Source of the DNA: an uncultured Phocaeicola sp.
GTDB lineage: Bacteria > Bacteroidota > Bacteroidia > Bacteroidales > Bacteroidaceae
DNA: 40,634 bases
Reading direction: 5' to 3'
NCBI GenBank assembly: GCA_947626525.1
Contig: CANQSM010000020.1
Span: 1-40,634, forward strand
Each line of letters begins with the position of its first letter. Position 1 is the stretch's first letter. Shown here piece after piece: positions 34,832 to 40,634 of the stretch. Under the pieces are notes generated by a model. The model searched no databases, was not told where the DNA came from, and saw nothing but the letters and a program-made list of their open reading frames with translations. A program made the translations under genes and the position numbers.

Positions 34832-34918
34832 TTACCGGTTTGGCACTTTATCCTGCGCCATGAAGCAAATACTTCCTATGTTGGCGATAACCAGACCAGA
34901 CATTACCAATGCTCCCAT
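34832..34918 (-). CDS. Possible 28-residue hydrophobic peptide
   Basis: On the minus strand a 28-codon frame starts at an ATG (34918) preceded by AAGGAGAATGAT, a better Shine-Dalgarno-like sequence than most genes here have. The peptide MGALVMSGLVIANIGSICFM is followed by AQDKVPNR, giving one membrane-like helix and a polar tail. Minus-strand TAACTTTG at 35079-35086 could be a distant promoter. The rest of 34816-35160 shows no gene. Confidence 0.3.
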   Translation of the reverse strand: MGALVMSGLVIANIGSICFMAQDKVPNR

Positions 34919-35003
34919 ATCATTCTCCTTCCTTTTTGTCTTTTACAAGATATATTTAACGTGAGTTCGACATGAAGACTAATTTATTATTTGACTATTA
35001 GGG

Positions 35004-35068
35004 ACATAGCGATAAATGTATTAGATTTATAGTGCAGAATTATAACCTTTAAACGATTACCGCTATGT
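35004..35068. repeat. 65-base AT-rich segment with 8-base inverted ends
   Basis: ACATAGCG at 35004-35011 and CGCTATGT at 35061-35068 are inverted copies around an AT-rich interior. This is short enough to be chance, but could mark a small structured RNA or remnant of an element. Confidence 0.3.
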
Positions 35069-35160
35069 TCTCAGAATCCAAAGTTACAAAGATTAAGCCC
35101 GACCACATGAGCGATGCTTGGATTAGGGTTGTTCTTGTCCTCTTTCACTCCGGTAGTTTC

Positions 35161-35293
35161 CGCAAGAAAGAAAGGTAAGGAAAAACTCTTAAGAAACTCC
35201 GCCGAAACTCCCGGAGTTTTTGGAAAGATTCTTAAGAAAGTTTTGGAAAACTCCGACAGTTTTTCCGCTCCTTCTTATATCCGTAAGAGTGCG
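35161..35293 (+). repeat. Dispersed intergenic repeat, copy B
   Basis: Aligns with 23839-23972. Flanks such as AAGGAAAAACTCTTAAGAAA and the TTTTTCCGCTC to TTATATCCGTAA stretch run in the same direction, whereas the core 35222-35243 is the exact reverse complement of 23903-23924. Downstream, CGGATACGC is shared with copy A, and copy B carries about 33 extra bases before it. An 86-codon frame across the repeat is considered spurious. Confidence 0.8.
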
Positions 35294-35497
35294 TTTTATT
35301 CGTCTTCACCTCTCCATTCTCGCACGGATACGCCCGTATCGAAAAAAATAGAGCATCTTTACTTAACTATTTGATTCGTAGTTAATTGTGCAGAAACGAA
35401 GATGAACGAACTTTTATATGGAAAGTAATGCCAAGGAGGCTGTTGGATTGCCAATTCCCTGTCAGCTATCATGGCACATTGTTTCCTTGAAAAGAAA

Positions 35498-35530
35498 CCC
35501 GCCATTGAGATGGACTTTATCAATGACGGG
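35498..35530 (-). terminator. Terminator of the DUF4407 operon (also distal repeat block)
   Basis: CCCGCCATTGA (35498-35508) pairs with TCAATGACGGG (35520-35530) with one mismatch. On the minus strand the stem is followed by TTTCTTTTC, 24 bases after the DUF4407 stop. The left arm belongs to the block 35490-35518 that is shared with 24004-24032. Confidence 0.7.
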
Positions 35531-35553
35531 CTACTTACTATTTTCTGATTTTA

Positions 35554-36540
35554 TTAATCTTTCTTGTTCAACAATCTGTTTTCTGTCTGTTCCAGCGTAT
35601 TCTTTTTAATATTAAGTTGGTGCTCTACTATTAAATCATAATCACAATGAGTATCACCACTTTTTATGGTTAAAACAAAGATTTCTAAAGAAGCGAGGAC
35701 AAGAAACAGGATAAAATAGAATACAATAGACAAAATACTACTAGTTATGACTTCCCATGTTGCATTTAACTCTTCTATGAAACCAACTTTCCTTTTTGCA
35801 TAATCAGAACGAACTTCCTTATCTACTACACTTTTATTTTCCTGAAGTTTTTTTAATTGTTCTTGATAGATGACAAGTTGGTTTTCATTAGCTTTTGTTT
35901 GCGCTGATAACGGATTTTCCATACTTCTTGTAACTACATTTGTAGTTTTTGTCTTTATCGGATTACCATCATCGTCAACTCCTGCAACAACTTCCTTATT
36001 GTCAATGTCCGTAACTTTTATAACTGGGTTCTCTTGTAACTTTTCATACAATTCCATATTTATCCTGCCAATAGAATCTATTGATTCAGTAAGAAATTTG
36101 ATGTCAGAATTATACATTTCCAGCCTGTGAGATCTGGCATTCTGAATCTGCTTCTCCCTATTCTCATTCACCTTTATTATTAAGTCGTTTTGAAATATAA
36201 TCTGGTCAAATATAAAAGCACCAAGGAGAGACATAAGAACAGCCAATATAACCCTAAACAGATAAGACCATGTCGGTTTACCAACAGCTAAAATAATAAT
36301 ACGTTCTATGCAAAGGACTATAACCATAAATGCAATAGACACCAAGGATTTACCGTATATTGAATCTATATTAATATATTTATCCGCAAAACAAAATCCT
36401 ATTGTACCCCATAATATCATCATTATAGTAATAGCAGAAGTAAGTCTTTTGAATGTACGATGACTTGCTTCTCCACAATCCTTAAGAATATCAGCTCTCC
36501 ATCCTATAAGAAAGCATCCTATTTTAGTAAGTATGCCCAT
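35554..36540 (-). CDS. DUF4407 membrane protein
   Basis: A 328-residue integral membrane protein that fits DUF4407. Three membrane helices lie in the first third (about 32-52 ITIMMILWGTIGFCFA, 66-86 SIAFMVIVLCIERIIILA, 95-115 VILAVLMSLLGAFIFD). A long charged coiled coil follows (about 120-265, IKVNENREKQIQNARSHRLE), and a fourth helix is at about 270-292 (ILSIVFYFILFLVLASLEIF). The tail is charged. The coiled coil is probably extracytoplasmic or cytosolic depending on topology, which is not certain. It is the last gene of the AT-rich operon, 6 bases after the coiled-coil gene. No function is known. Confidence 0.78.
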   Translation of the reverse strand: MGILTKIGCFLIGWRADILKDCGEASHRTFKRLTSAITIMMILWGTIGFCFADKYINIDSIYGKSLVSIAFMVIVLCIERIIILAVGKPTWSYLFRVILAVLMSLLGAFIFDQIIFQNDLIIKVNENREKQIQNARSHRLEMYNSDIKFLTESIDSIGRINMELYEKLQENPVIKVTDIDNKEVVAGVDDDGNPIKTKTTNVVTRSMENPLSAQTKANENQLVIYQEQLKKLQENKSVVDKEVRSDYAKRKVGFIEELNATWEVITSSILSIVFYFILFLVLASLEIFVLTIKSGDTHCDYDLIVEHQLNIKKNTLEQTENRLLNKKD

Positions 36541-36546
36541 AAACTA

Positions 36547-37125
36547 TTATCTGTTTATAAAAGATTCAGATCTTGCAGACACTCCTTTTAAGAATCCCCT
36601 TTCATAAGAAGCGATCATATTCATCATCTTTTTGTCTTCTCTGTCAAGAGACAATTCCATATCGTTTATCTTTTTAAGATGCTCATTATAAGTATCTCTT
36701 CTTGCTTTCAAGGACATAGAAGAAGTAGTCAAACCTTGCATTTCCACAATATCAATTTGCACATTTATATCACGAATATCACTTTCATATCTTAAACGAA
36801 CTTGTTCAAATAACATTTTAAGCCCATTCTTAATAATTTCCTTCTTCGATTCTTTGTAAGCCATATCTGCATTACACATCGCATCGTCATAGCCTTCTTG
36901 TTCATAATCATCTTGCATATAAGCATATATTGCATCAATAGGCATGCCTGTACCATATTTTATGGTTATAGTATTGCTTTCTAGATTTGGTTCTAAATCA
37001 TCGACAAAATCCTCTCTTTTAATTTCAGGCAGAATTTCCTTACTATCATCCTCTACATTTGGCAACTCAGCAACTCCTATGTTATTAACTTGGTCGCTCT
37101 TCTTGAAAAAATTAAAAAGTCCCAT
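36547..37125 (-). CDS. Coiled-coil protein of unknown function
   Basis: A 192-residue soluble protein. It starts with the short amphipathic MGLFNFFKKSDQ, which could touch the membrane, and continues through an acidic, disordered region (about 13-50). A middle segment (55-85, TIKYGTGMPIDAIYAYMQDD) leads into a long helical stretch (90-190) with ESKKEIIKNGLKMLFEQVRL and SLKARRDTYNEHLKKINDME, typical of coiled coils. No catalytic motif is seen. The start overlaps the HNH gene end by 14 bases, and the DUF4407 gene follows 6 bases on. The helices could pair with the coiled coil of DUF4407, but that is only inference. Confidence 0.65.
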   Translation of the reverse strand: MGLFNFFKKSDQVNNIGVAELPNVEDDSKEILPEIKREDFVDDLEPNLESNTITIKYGTGMPIDAIYAYMQDDYEQEGYDDAMCNADMAYKESKKEIIKNGLKMLFEQVRLRYESDIRDINVQIDIVEMQGLTTSSMSLKARRDTYNEHLKKINDMELSLDREDKKMMNMIASYERGFLKGVSARSESFINR

Positions 37126-37405
37126 ATTTATTTATAGTTTTAATTGGAATATCAAATTTTACATGCCCTCTTTGGTGGCAAGAGTTACATAATGTAATAA
37201 GATACTTATCATTATACTCCCATGGCGGAAGTTTCCTCCCGCTTTTATCAATATGGTATTGCTTATGATGTACAATCAAGTCTTTCTCACTTCCACATAT
37301 TGCGCATTTATATCCATCTCTTTCTAATATGCGCACTCTCTTTTCTCGCCATCTTTTATCAAAAAGAAGTTCTCTGTATGAACCGTGATTAGAATACTGT
37401 TTCAT
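37112..37405 (-). CDS. HNH endonuclease
   Basis: A 97-residue HNH nuclease from the ATG at 37405. An upstream TTG at 37423 would add six residues, but the ATG has a purine-rich GGGGGTGGG just before it. The zinc site is CAICG (Cys-x2-Cys) and CNSCHQRGH, with the HNH core LIVHHKQYH between them and the asparagine in WEYNDKYLITLC. The N-terminal part, LLFDKRWREKRVRILERDGY, is usual for the group. It is small, with no target-recognition domain, so it may be a phage-type or toxin-like nuclease. The stop overlaps the next gene by 14 bases. Confidence 0.85.
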   Translation of the reverse strand: MKQYSNHGSYRELLFDKRWREKRVRILERDGYKCAICGSEKDLIVHHKQYHIDKSGRKLPPWEYNDKYLITLCNSCHQRGHVKFDIPIKTINKYGTF

Positions 37406-37508
37406 GTCCCACCCCCTTTCCAAAGCTACTGTTTACGCTCCTTGAACTCTTACCGAGACCACCTCCAATTATCCAAATGATAACAGCAATAAAAAATAGC
37501 ATGTCCAT
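37389..37508 (-). CDS. Small membrane peptide overlapping the HNH gene
   Basis: A 39-residue peptide, one hydrophobic helix (MDMLFFIAVIIWIIGGG) followed by a polar tail LGKSSRSVNSSFGKGV. The stop at 37389 lies inside the HNH gene in another frame, so translation of the two may be coupled. It starts the AT-rich operon. No known family; a glycine-rich turn after the helix could support oligomerisation. Confidence 0.45.
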   Translation of the reverse strand: MDMLFFIAVIIWIIGGGLGKSSRSVNSSFGKGVGHETVF

Positions 37509-37605
37509 AACAACGTTATATTTAATTGAACGCTGTAAAATTAATAAATGGCATTGTTATAGTTGTAATAATCATATTTAATTCGAATCTTCTACAAACA
37601 AACAG

Positions 37606-37621
37606 TATGTTGTACAACATA
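37606..37621. promoter_or_regulatory. Perfect 16-base palindrome 1
   Basis: TATGTTGTACAACATA is its own reverse complement. It lies 98 bases upstream of the small membrane peptide gene and could be a dimeric-regulator operator for the HNH operon. No -7 element in the TAnnTTTG form was found in 37509-37605. Confidence 0.45.
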
Positions 37622-37699
37622 ATCTCCAATAGATCAAGAAAAAGTATGTTAAAAAGCGATGTGTACTATCAGAGCATTTGATGCCCGGCATTCACTCGA

Positions 37700-37715
37700 A
37701 TCTGAATATTCAGAT
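37700..37715. promoter_or_regulatory. Perfect 16-base palindrome 2
   Basis: ATCTGAATATTCAGAT is a second perfect palindrome, 78 bases from the first and different in sequence. Just before it, ATGCCCGGCAT (37681-37691 approx.) is a shorter inverted repeat. The rest of 37509-38078 is AT-rich with no supported gene. Confidence 0.4.
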
Positions 37716-37842
37716 GCTAATCCTATGCTTGTTGAGCCAAGGATGCAGATCGGGATATTTAGAAATTATTTCGAGCAAAATAGATAGAATGTTTGCTACA
37801 AATGAAAATTCACGTGAGCCAGATTAAGGATATATATGCAAT

Positions 37843-37869
37843 AAGCGGTAGGATGTTCTCTTACCGCTT
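37843..37869. terminator. Hairpin in the AT-rich stretch
   Basis: AAGCGGTA (37843-37850) pairs with TACCGCTT (37862-37869) around an 11-base loop, with AT-rich ends on both sides. It may end the tRNA-Glu transcript, which runs leftwards from 38150. Confidence 0.5.
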
Positions 37870-38078
37870 TATTGTATTTCTTGCAAGAGAGTTATAATCA
37901 AGCAACTTATATTATAAGCTTGCAAGCCATGTCTTTCCAGACTTGATATTAAGCCAAATAGCTATAATAGAACCTATCACAGCATTACCGCACATAAAGA
38001 TATTAAACCGATATTAACGCAACTATATATAACAAAAAAGGAGCTACCTTTTATCGTAACTCCTTGATTTCCGACTTG

Positions 38079-38150
38079 TAGCGCCTACGGGAATCGAACC
38101 CGTGTTACATGCGTGAGAGGCATGTGTCCTAGCCGCTAGACGAAAGCGCC
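38079..38150 (-). tRNA. tRNA-Glu (anticodon CTC)
   Basis: A 72-base cloverleaf. The minus strand begins GGCGCTTTCGTCTAG, the anticodon arm CATGC-CTCTCAC-GCATG gives CTC, and the T arm is ACGGGTTCGATTCCCGT. The first acceptor pair would be G-U (G1 with U72), which is unusual. The 3' CCA is not encoded. Its 3' end faces the AT-rich stretch and the HNH/DUF4407 operon, but no repeated 3' end was found at the far side. Confidence 0.93.
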
Positions 38151-38170
38151 ATGATTTCTTTATTCAGCCG

Positions 38171-38202
38171 CAAAAATACAGGTTCTATTTTAACCTTGCA
38201 AA
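38171..38202 (-). promoter_or_regulatory. tRNA-Glu promoter
   Basis: Minus-strand TATTTTTG at 38171-38178 and TTTG at 38199-38202, 20 bases apart, end 21 bases before the tRNA 5' end. The rest of 38203-38440 shows no supported gene. Confidence 0.65.
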
Positions 38203-38446
38203 TCTTTACCGAACTTTTTTCTCCCAAATCTGATTATTCTCTTATGGCGCATCCCCCGTTTCCATCGAACATTATGCAACAAACAAAAGGATATTCAACG
38301 GATAATCGGCGTTCTACAGGGAGAAAAATGAATGTATAAACATAAAAAAACTCACAATATGTCCAAATCAGGACTGTGCACAAAGCTAAAAACGATAAAA
38401 GCTCCGAGATTTTACACGATGATATAACTTTATTTACAAAAGTTAT

Positions 38447-38454
38447 TATCTTTG
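38447..38454 (+). promoter_or_regulatory. fbp -7 element
   Basis: TATCTTTG fits TAnnTTTG and lies 33 bases before the fbp ATG. No clear -33 partner, so the upstream half is weak. Confidence 0.5.
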
Positions 38455-38487
38455 CAGAACGACTTTAAAAACTAATATTATACGGAT

Positions 38488-40479
38488 ATGGACACGAAAC
38501 CTTCAATGTCAAAAGAAGAGATTGGCCATCAACTCAAATACCTGCAGTTATTGGGCGGCAAGTTCCCTACCATCGCTGCGGCCAGTACAGAAATCATAAA
38601 CCTTGAAGCCATCCTTAATCTCCCCAAAGGAACCGAACATTTTTTAAGTGATATCCATGGAGAGTATGAAGCTTTCCAGCATGTACTGAAAAACGCTTCG
38701 GGAGATGTCAAACGTAAAGTAAACGAAATTTTCGGCAATACGCTGAGAGAAAACGATAAGAAAGAACTTTGCACACTAATCTATTATCCAAAACGGAAAC
38801 TGGAATTGATCAAGTCTACAGAGACAGATTTGGAGGATTGGTATGTCATTACCTTAAACCATCTCATCAAAATATGCCGGAGCGTATCGTCCAAATATAC
38901 CCGTTCCAAGGTAAGAAAGGCACTGCCTGCCGAATTTTCCTATATCATTCAGGAGCTATTGCACGAAACATCAGTAGAGCCCAACAAACATGATTATGTC
39001 AATGTCATTATCAAGACAATCATCTCTACGAACAGAGCCGACCAGTTTATCGAAGCCATGTGCAACCTGATTCAGCAGCTGGTCATCGACTCCTTGCATA
39101 TCATCGGCGATGTATTCGATCGCGGTCCCGGCGCACACCTCATTATGGACATCCTTTGCAATTATCATAACTTCGACATCCAATGGGGAAACCATGACAT
39201 CCTATGGATGGGAGCCGCGGCAGGAAACGATTGCTGCATCGCCAATGTGCTGCGCATGGCCATGCGTTATGCCAACCTCACCACACTGGAAGACGGGTAT
39301 GGAATCAACCTGCTGCCTTTGGCCACCTTTGCGATGGATACATACGGAAAAGATCCTTGTAGTGTCTTTTATCCTAAAATCGATGAAAACGACAAGACAC
39401 ACAATGAACGTACCCGCAAACTGATAGCTCAGATGCACAAGGCTATCAGCATTATCCAGTTCAAATTGGAAGCGGAAATCATCAACAGACGACCGGAGTT
39501 TGAAATGAATGACCGCAAGCTGCTCGAGATGATTGATTTCGAAAAAGGAATCCTTACATACAAGGGAGAAGAATATGAAATGTGCGACACCTTCTTCCCT
39601 ACCATCGACCCCAAGAATCCCACCAAACTGACAGAAGAAGAACGGGAAATCGTAAAAAAGATGCATCACTCGTTCATATTAAGTGAGAAACTGAGAAAAC
39701 ACATACAATGTCTGTACACTCATGGAAGCATGTATCTGGTAACGAACTCCAACCTTCTATATCATGCCTCGATACCTTTGAACAAAGACGGTTCGCTGAA
39801 AGAAATCAAGCTACAGAACAAGCTTTATAAAGGCAAGACATTGCTCGATAAAGTGGACAATCTGGCACGCATAGCATATAATGATGACCGGATGTCCGAG
39901 GAGAAACAATATGCGCTCGATTATATGTGGTACCTATGGTGCGGAAAAGATTCACCACTTTTCGACAAAGCGAAAATGGCGACATTCGAACGCTATTTCA
40001 TCAAAGACAAGGCTCTCCATGCCGAAGAAAAAGGCGCATACTATGCCTTGCGGGACAGCGAGGCCATGTGTGACATGCTGTTGGATGAATTCGGGGTAAC
40101 CGGAGAACACCGGCATATCATCAGTGGACATGTACCTGTAAAAATCAAAAAAGGAGAAAATCCCATCAAGGCAAACGGGAAGTTACTGGTCATTGACGGA
40201 GGATTCTCAAAAGCCTACCAACCGGAAACAGGCATCGCCGGATATACGCTGGTATATCACTCCAGAGGATTGCAGTTGGTACAGCACGAACCTTTTACCT
40301 CTACCCAGGAAGCCATACTCTATGGAAAAGACATTATCTCCACTACACAGCTGGTGGAGCTAAGCAGCAAACGGGTAATGGTACGCGACACGGACAAAGG
40401 GAAGGAACTGGAACAGCAAATACATGACTTGTCCAATCTGCTGACAGCTTACAGAAAAGGTATCATCAAAGAAAGATAG
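38488..40479 (+). CDS. fbp: Class III fructose-1,6-bisphosphatase
   Basis: Gluconeogenic enzyme hydrolysing fructose 1,6-bisphosphate to fructose 6-phosphate, 663 residues, matching the Firmicutes/Bacteroidetes class III type and unrelated to E. coli Fbp. It has a calcineurin-like metallophosphatase fold with the metal-binding motifs LSDIHGEYEAF (about 51), HIIGDVFDRGPGAHLIMD (about 205), WGNHDILWMGAA and, near the end, GHVPVKIKKGENP with IDGGFSKAY. Two extra blocks between these motifs account for the length. The ATG at 38488 gives the usual start. No other sugar-metabolism gene is adjacent. Confidence 0.95.
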   Translation: MDTKPSMSKEEIGHQLKYLQLLGGKFPTIAAASTEIINLEAILNLPKGTEHFLSDIHGEYEAFQHVLKNASGDVKRKVNEIFGNTLRENDKKELCTLIYYPKRKLELIKSTETDLEDWYVITLNHLIKICRSVSSKYTRSKVRKALPAEFSYIIQELLHETSVEPNKHDYVNVIIKTIISTNRADQFIEAMCNLIQQLVIDSLHIIGDVFDRGPGAHLIMDILCNYHNFDIQWGNHDILWMGAAAGNDCCIANVLRMAMRYANLTTLEDGYGINLLPLATFAMDTYGKDPCSVFYPKIDENDKTHNERTRKLIAQMHKAISIIQFKLEAEIINRRPEFEMNDRKLLEMIDFEKGILTYKGEEYEMCDTFFPTIDPKNPTKLTEEEREIVKKMHHSFILSEKLRKHIQCLYTHGSMYLVTNSNLLYHASIPLNKDGSLKEIKLQNKLYKGKTLLDKVDNLARIAYNDDRMSEEKQYALDYMWYLWCGKDSPLFDKAKMATFERYFIKDKALHAEEKGAYYALRDSEAMCDMLLDEFGVTGEHRHIISGHVPVKIKKGENPIKANGKLLVIDGGFSKAYQPETGIAGYTLVYHSRGLQLVQHEPFTSTQEAILYGKDIISTTQLVELSSKRVMVRDTDKGKELEQQIHDLSNLLTAYRKGIIKER

Positions 40480-40543
40480 GTTGTATGTCATATTAAAGAC
40501 ATAGAGAAGATGGTTGCATAGTAATAACAAGAAAGCATCCCGC

Positions 40544-40568
40544 ACCGTCCAACAGTCCGCTGGACGGT
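40544..40568. repeat. Hairpin repeat, first unit
   Basis: ACCGTCCA at 40544-40551 pairs with TGGACGGT at 40561-40568 across a 9-base loop. The unit is almost the same as 40611-40634, 42 bases further on, and lies 64 bases after the fbp stop, where a terminator is expected. Confidence 0.7.
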
Positions 40569-40610
40569 GAAGTTAGATAGCTGCGAAAGCCGATGCACCT
40601 ATCTGCATGG

Positions 40611-40634
40611 ACCGTCCAGCGACCGCTGGACGGT
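40611..40634. repeat. Hairpin repeat, second unit, at the window edge
   Basis: ACCGTCCAGCG and CGCTGGACGGT are perfect inverted copies with two bases between. The window stops at the last base of the palindrome. Between the two units, AGATAG and CTATCT form a further inverted repeat, so the whole of 40544-40634 can fold into a nested structure. Confidence 0.7.

Noticed and set aside
24041-34979. Shared ACGTGAGTTCGA sequence, inverted, at about 24043-24054 and 34959-34970
   Set aside because: Only 12 bases are shared, with no transposase or matching flanks, so it is too weak to call element ends.
35114-35374. 86-codon plus-strand frame
   Set aside because: It runs through repeat copy B and its stem-loop; residues are not protein-like and the matching frame is not open in copy A.
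35540-38150. Integration at the tRNA-Glu 3' end with flanking direct repeats
   Set aside because: No second copy of the tRNA 3' end was found at the left side of the HNH/DUF4407 region, and there is no integrase gene. Acquisition remains possible by other means.
1-40634. CRISPR array, insertion sequence or rRNA
   Set aside because: No regularly spaced repeats, transposase motifs or rRNA stretches were seen.

Overview
The window reads as chromosomal DNA of a Bacteroides-type bacterium (Bacteroides, Phocaeicola or a close relative). The protein families are typical of that group: Rho with a long charged insertion, a DUF3127 OB-fold protein, a FeoA-FeoB fusion, DUF3805/DUF3806, DUF3089, class III fructose-1,6-bisphosphatase and a short-chain-type threonine dehydrogenase. 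Many genes are preceded by the Bacteroides -7 element TAnnTTTG, often with a TTTG or TTG about 19-22 bases upstream, and clear Shine-Dalgarno sequences are rare. No gene name was looked up; all calls come from motifs and recalled families.

Layout. 1-3011 (+): menD (menaquinone) and dinB (DNA polymerase IV). 3128-7804 (-): a tight five-gene run, in transcription order ridA, a membrane-anchored transglutaminase-like protein, a VOC-fold protein, a DUF3805/3806 protein and an ABC-F ATPase, with gaps of 1-8 bases. 8171-10114 (+): rho, ending in two strong hairpins shared with the convergent DUF3127 gene. 10818-18091 (+): a genome-maintenance and housekeeping run: dnaN, a DnaQ-like exonuclease, coaBC, recN, rlmB and a secreted inactive-protease/TPR protein. 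18147-19502 (-): tilS, divergent from feoAB and its small Cys-rich membrane partner (19654-22449). Then come tRNA-Cys and tRNA-Ser, a terminator, and a visibly GC-richer DUF3089 lipoprotein gene.

From about 23815 the window becomes more accessory. An intergenic repeat and a decayed small lipoprotein gene are followed by a minus-strand operon of exported proteins (31821 down to 24550): two LPP20-like proteins, a small soluble protein, a five-PEGA/SUMF1 protein, an unknown secreted protein and a secreted transglutaminase-like protein. Next is the divergent pair kbl/tdh, which together degrade threonine to glycine and acetyl-CoA. A gene-poor stretch with the second copy of the repeat leads to an AT-rich minus-strand operon (small membrane peptide, HNH nuclease, coiled-coil protein, four-helix DUF4407 membrane protein). 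Its upstream DNA carries two perfect 16-base palindromes and ends at tRNA-Glu. The window closes with fbp and a set of nested hairpins.

Best candidates for undescribed biology: (a) the HNH/coiled-coil/DUF4407 operon beside tRNA-Glu; (b) the exported LPP20-PEGA-SUMF1-transglutaminase operon; (c) the dispersed repeat whose 22-base core is exactly inverted between its two copies while the flanks are not; (d) the DUF3127 OB-fold protein with an SSB-like acidic tail. No CRISPR array, complete insertion sequence or rRNA gene was seen.
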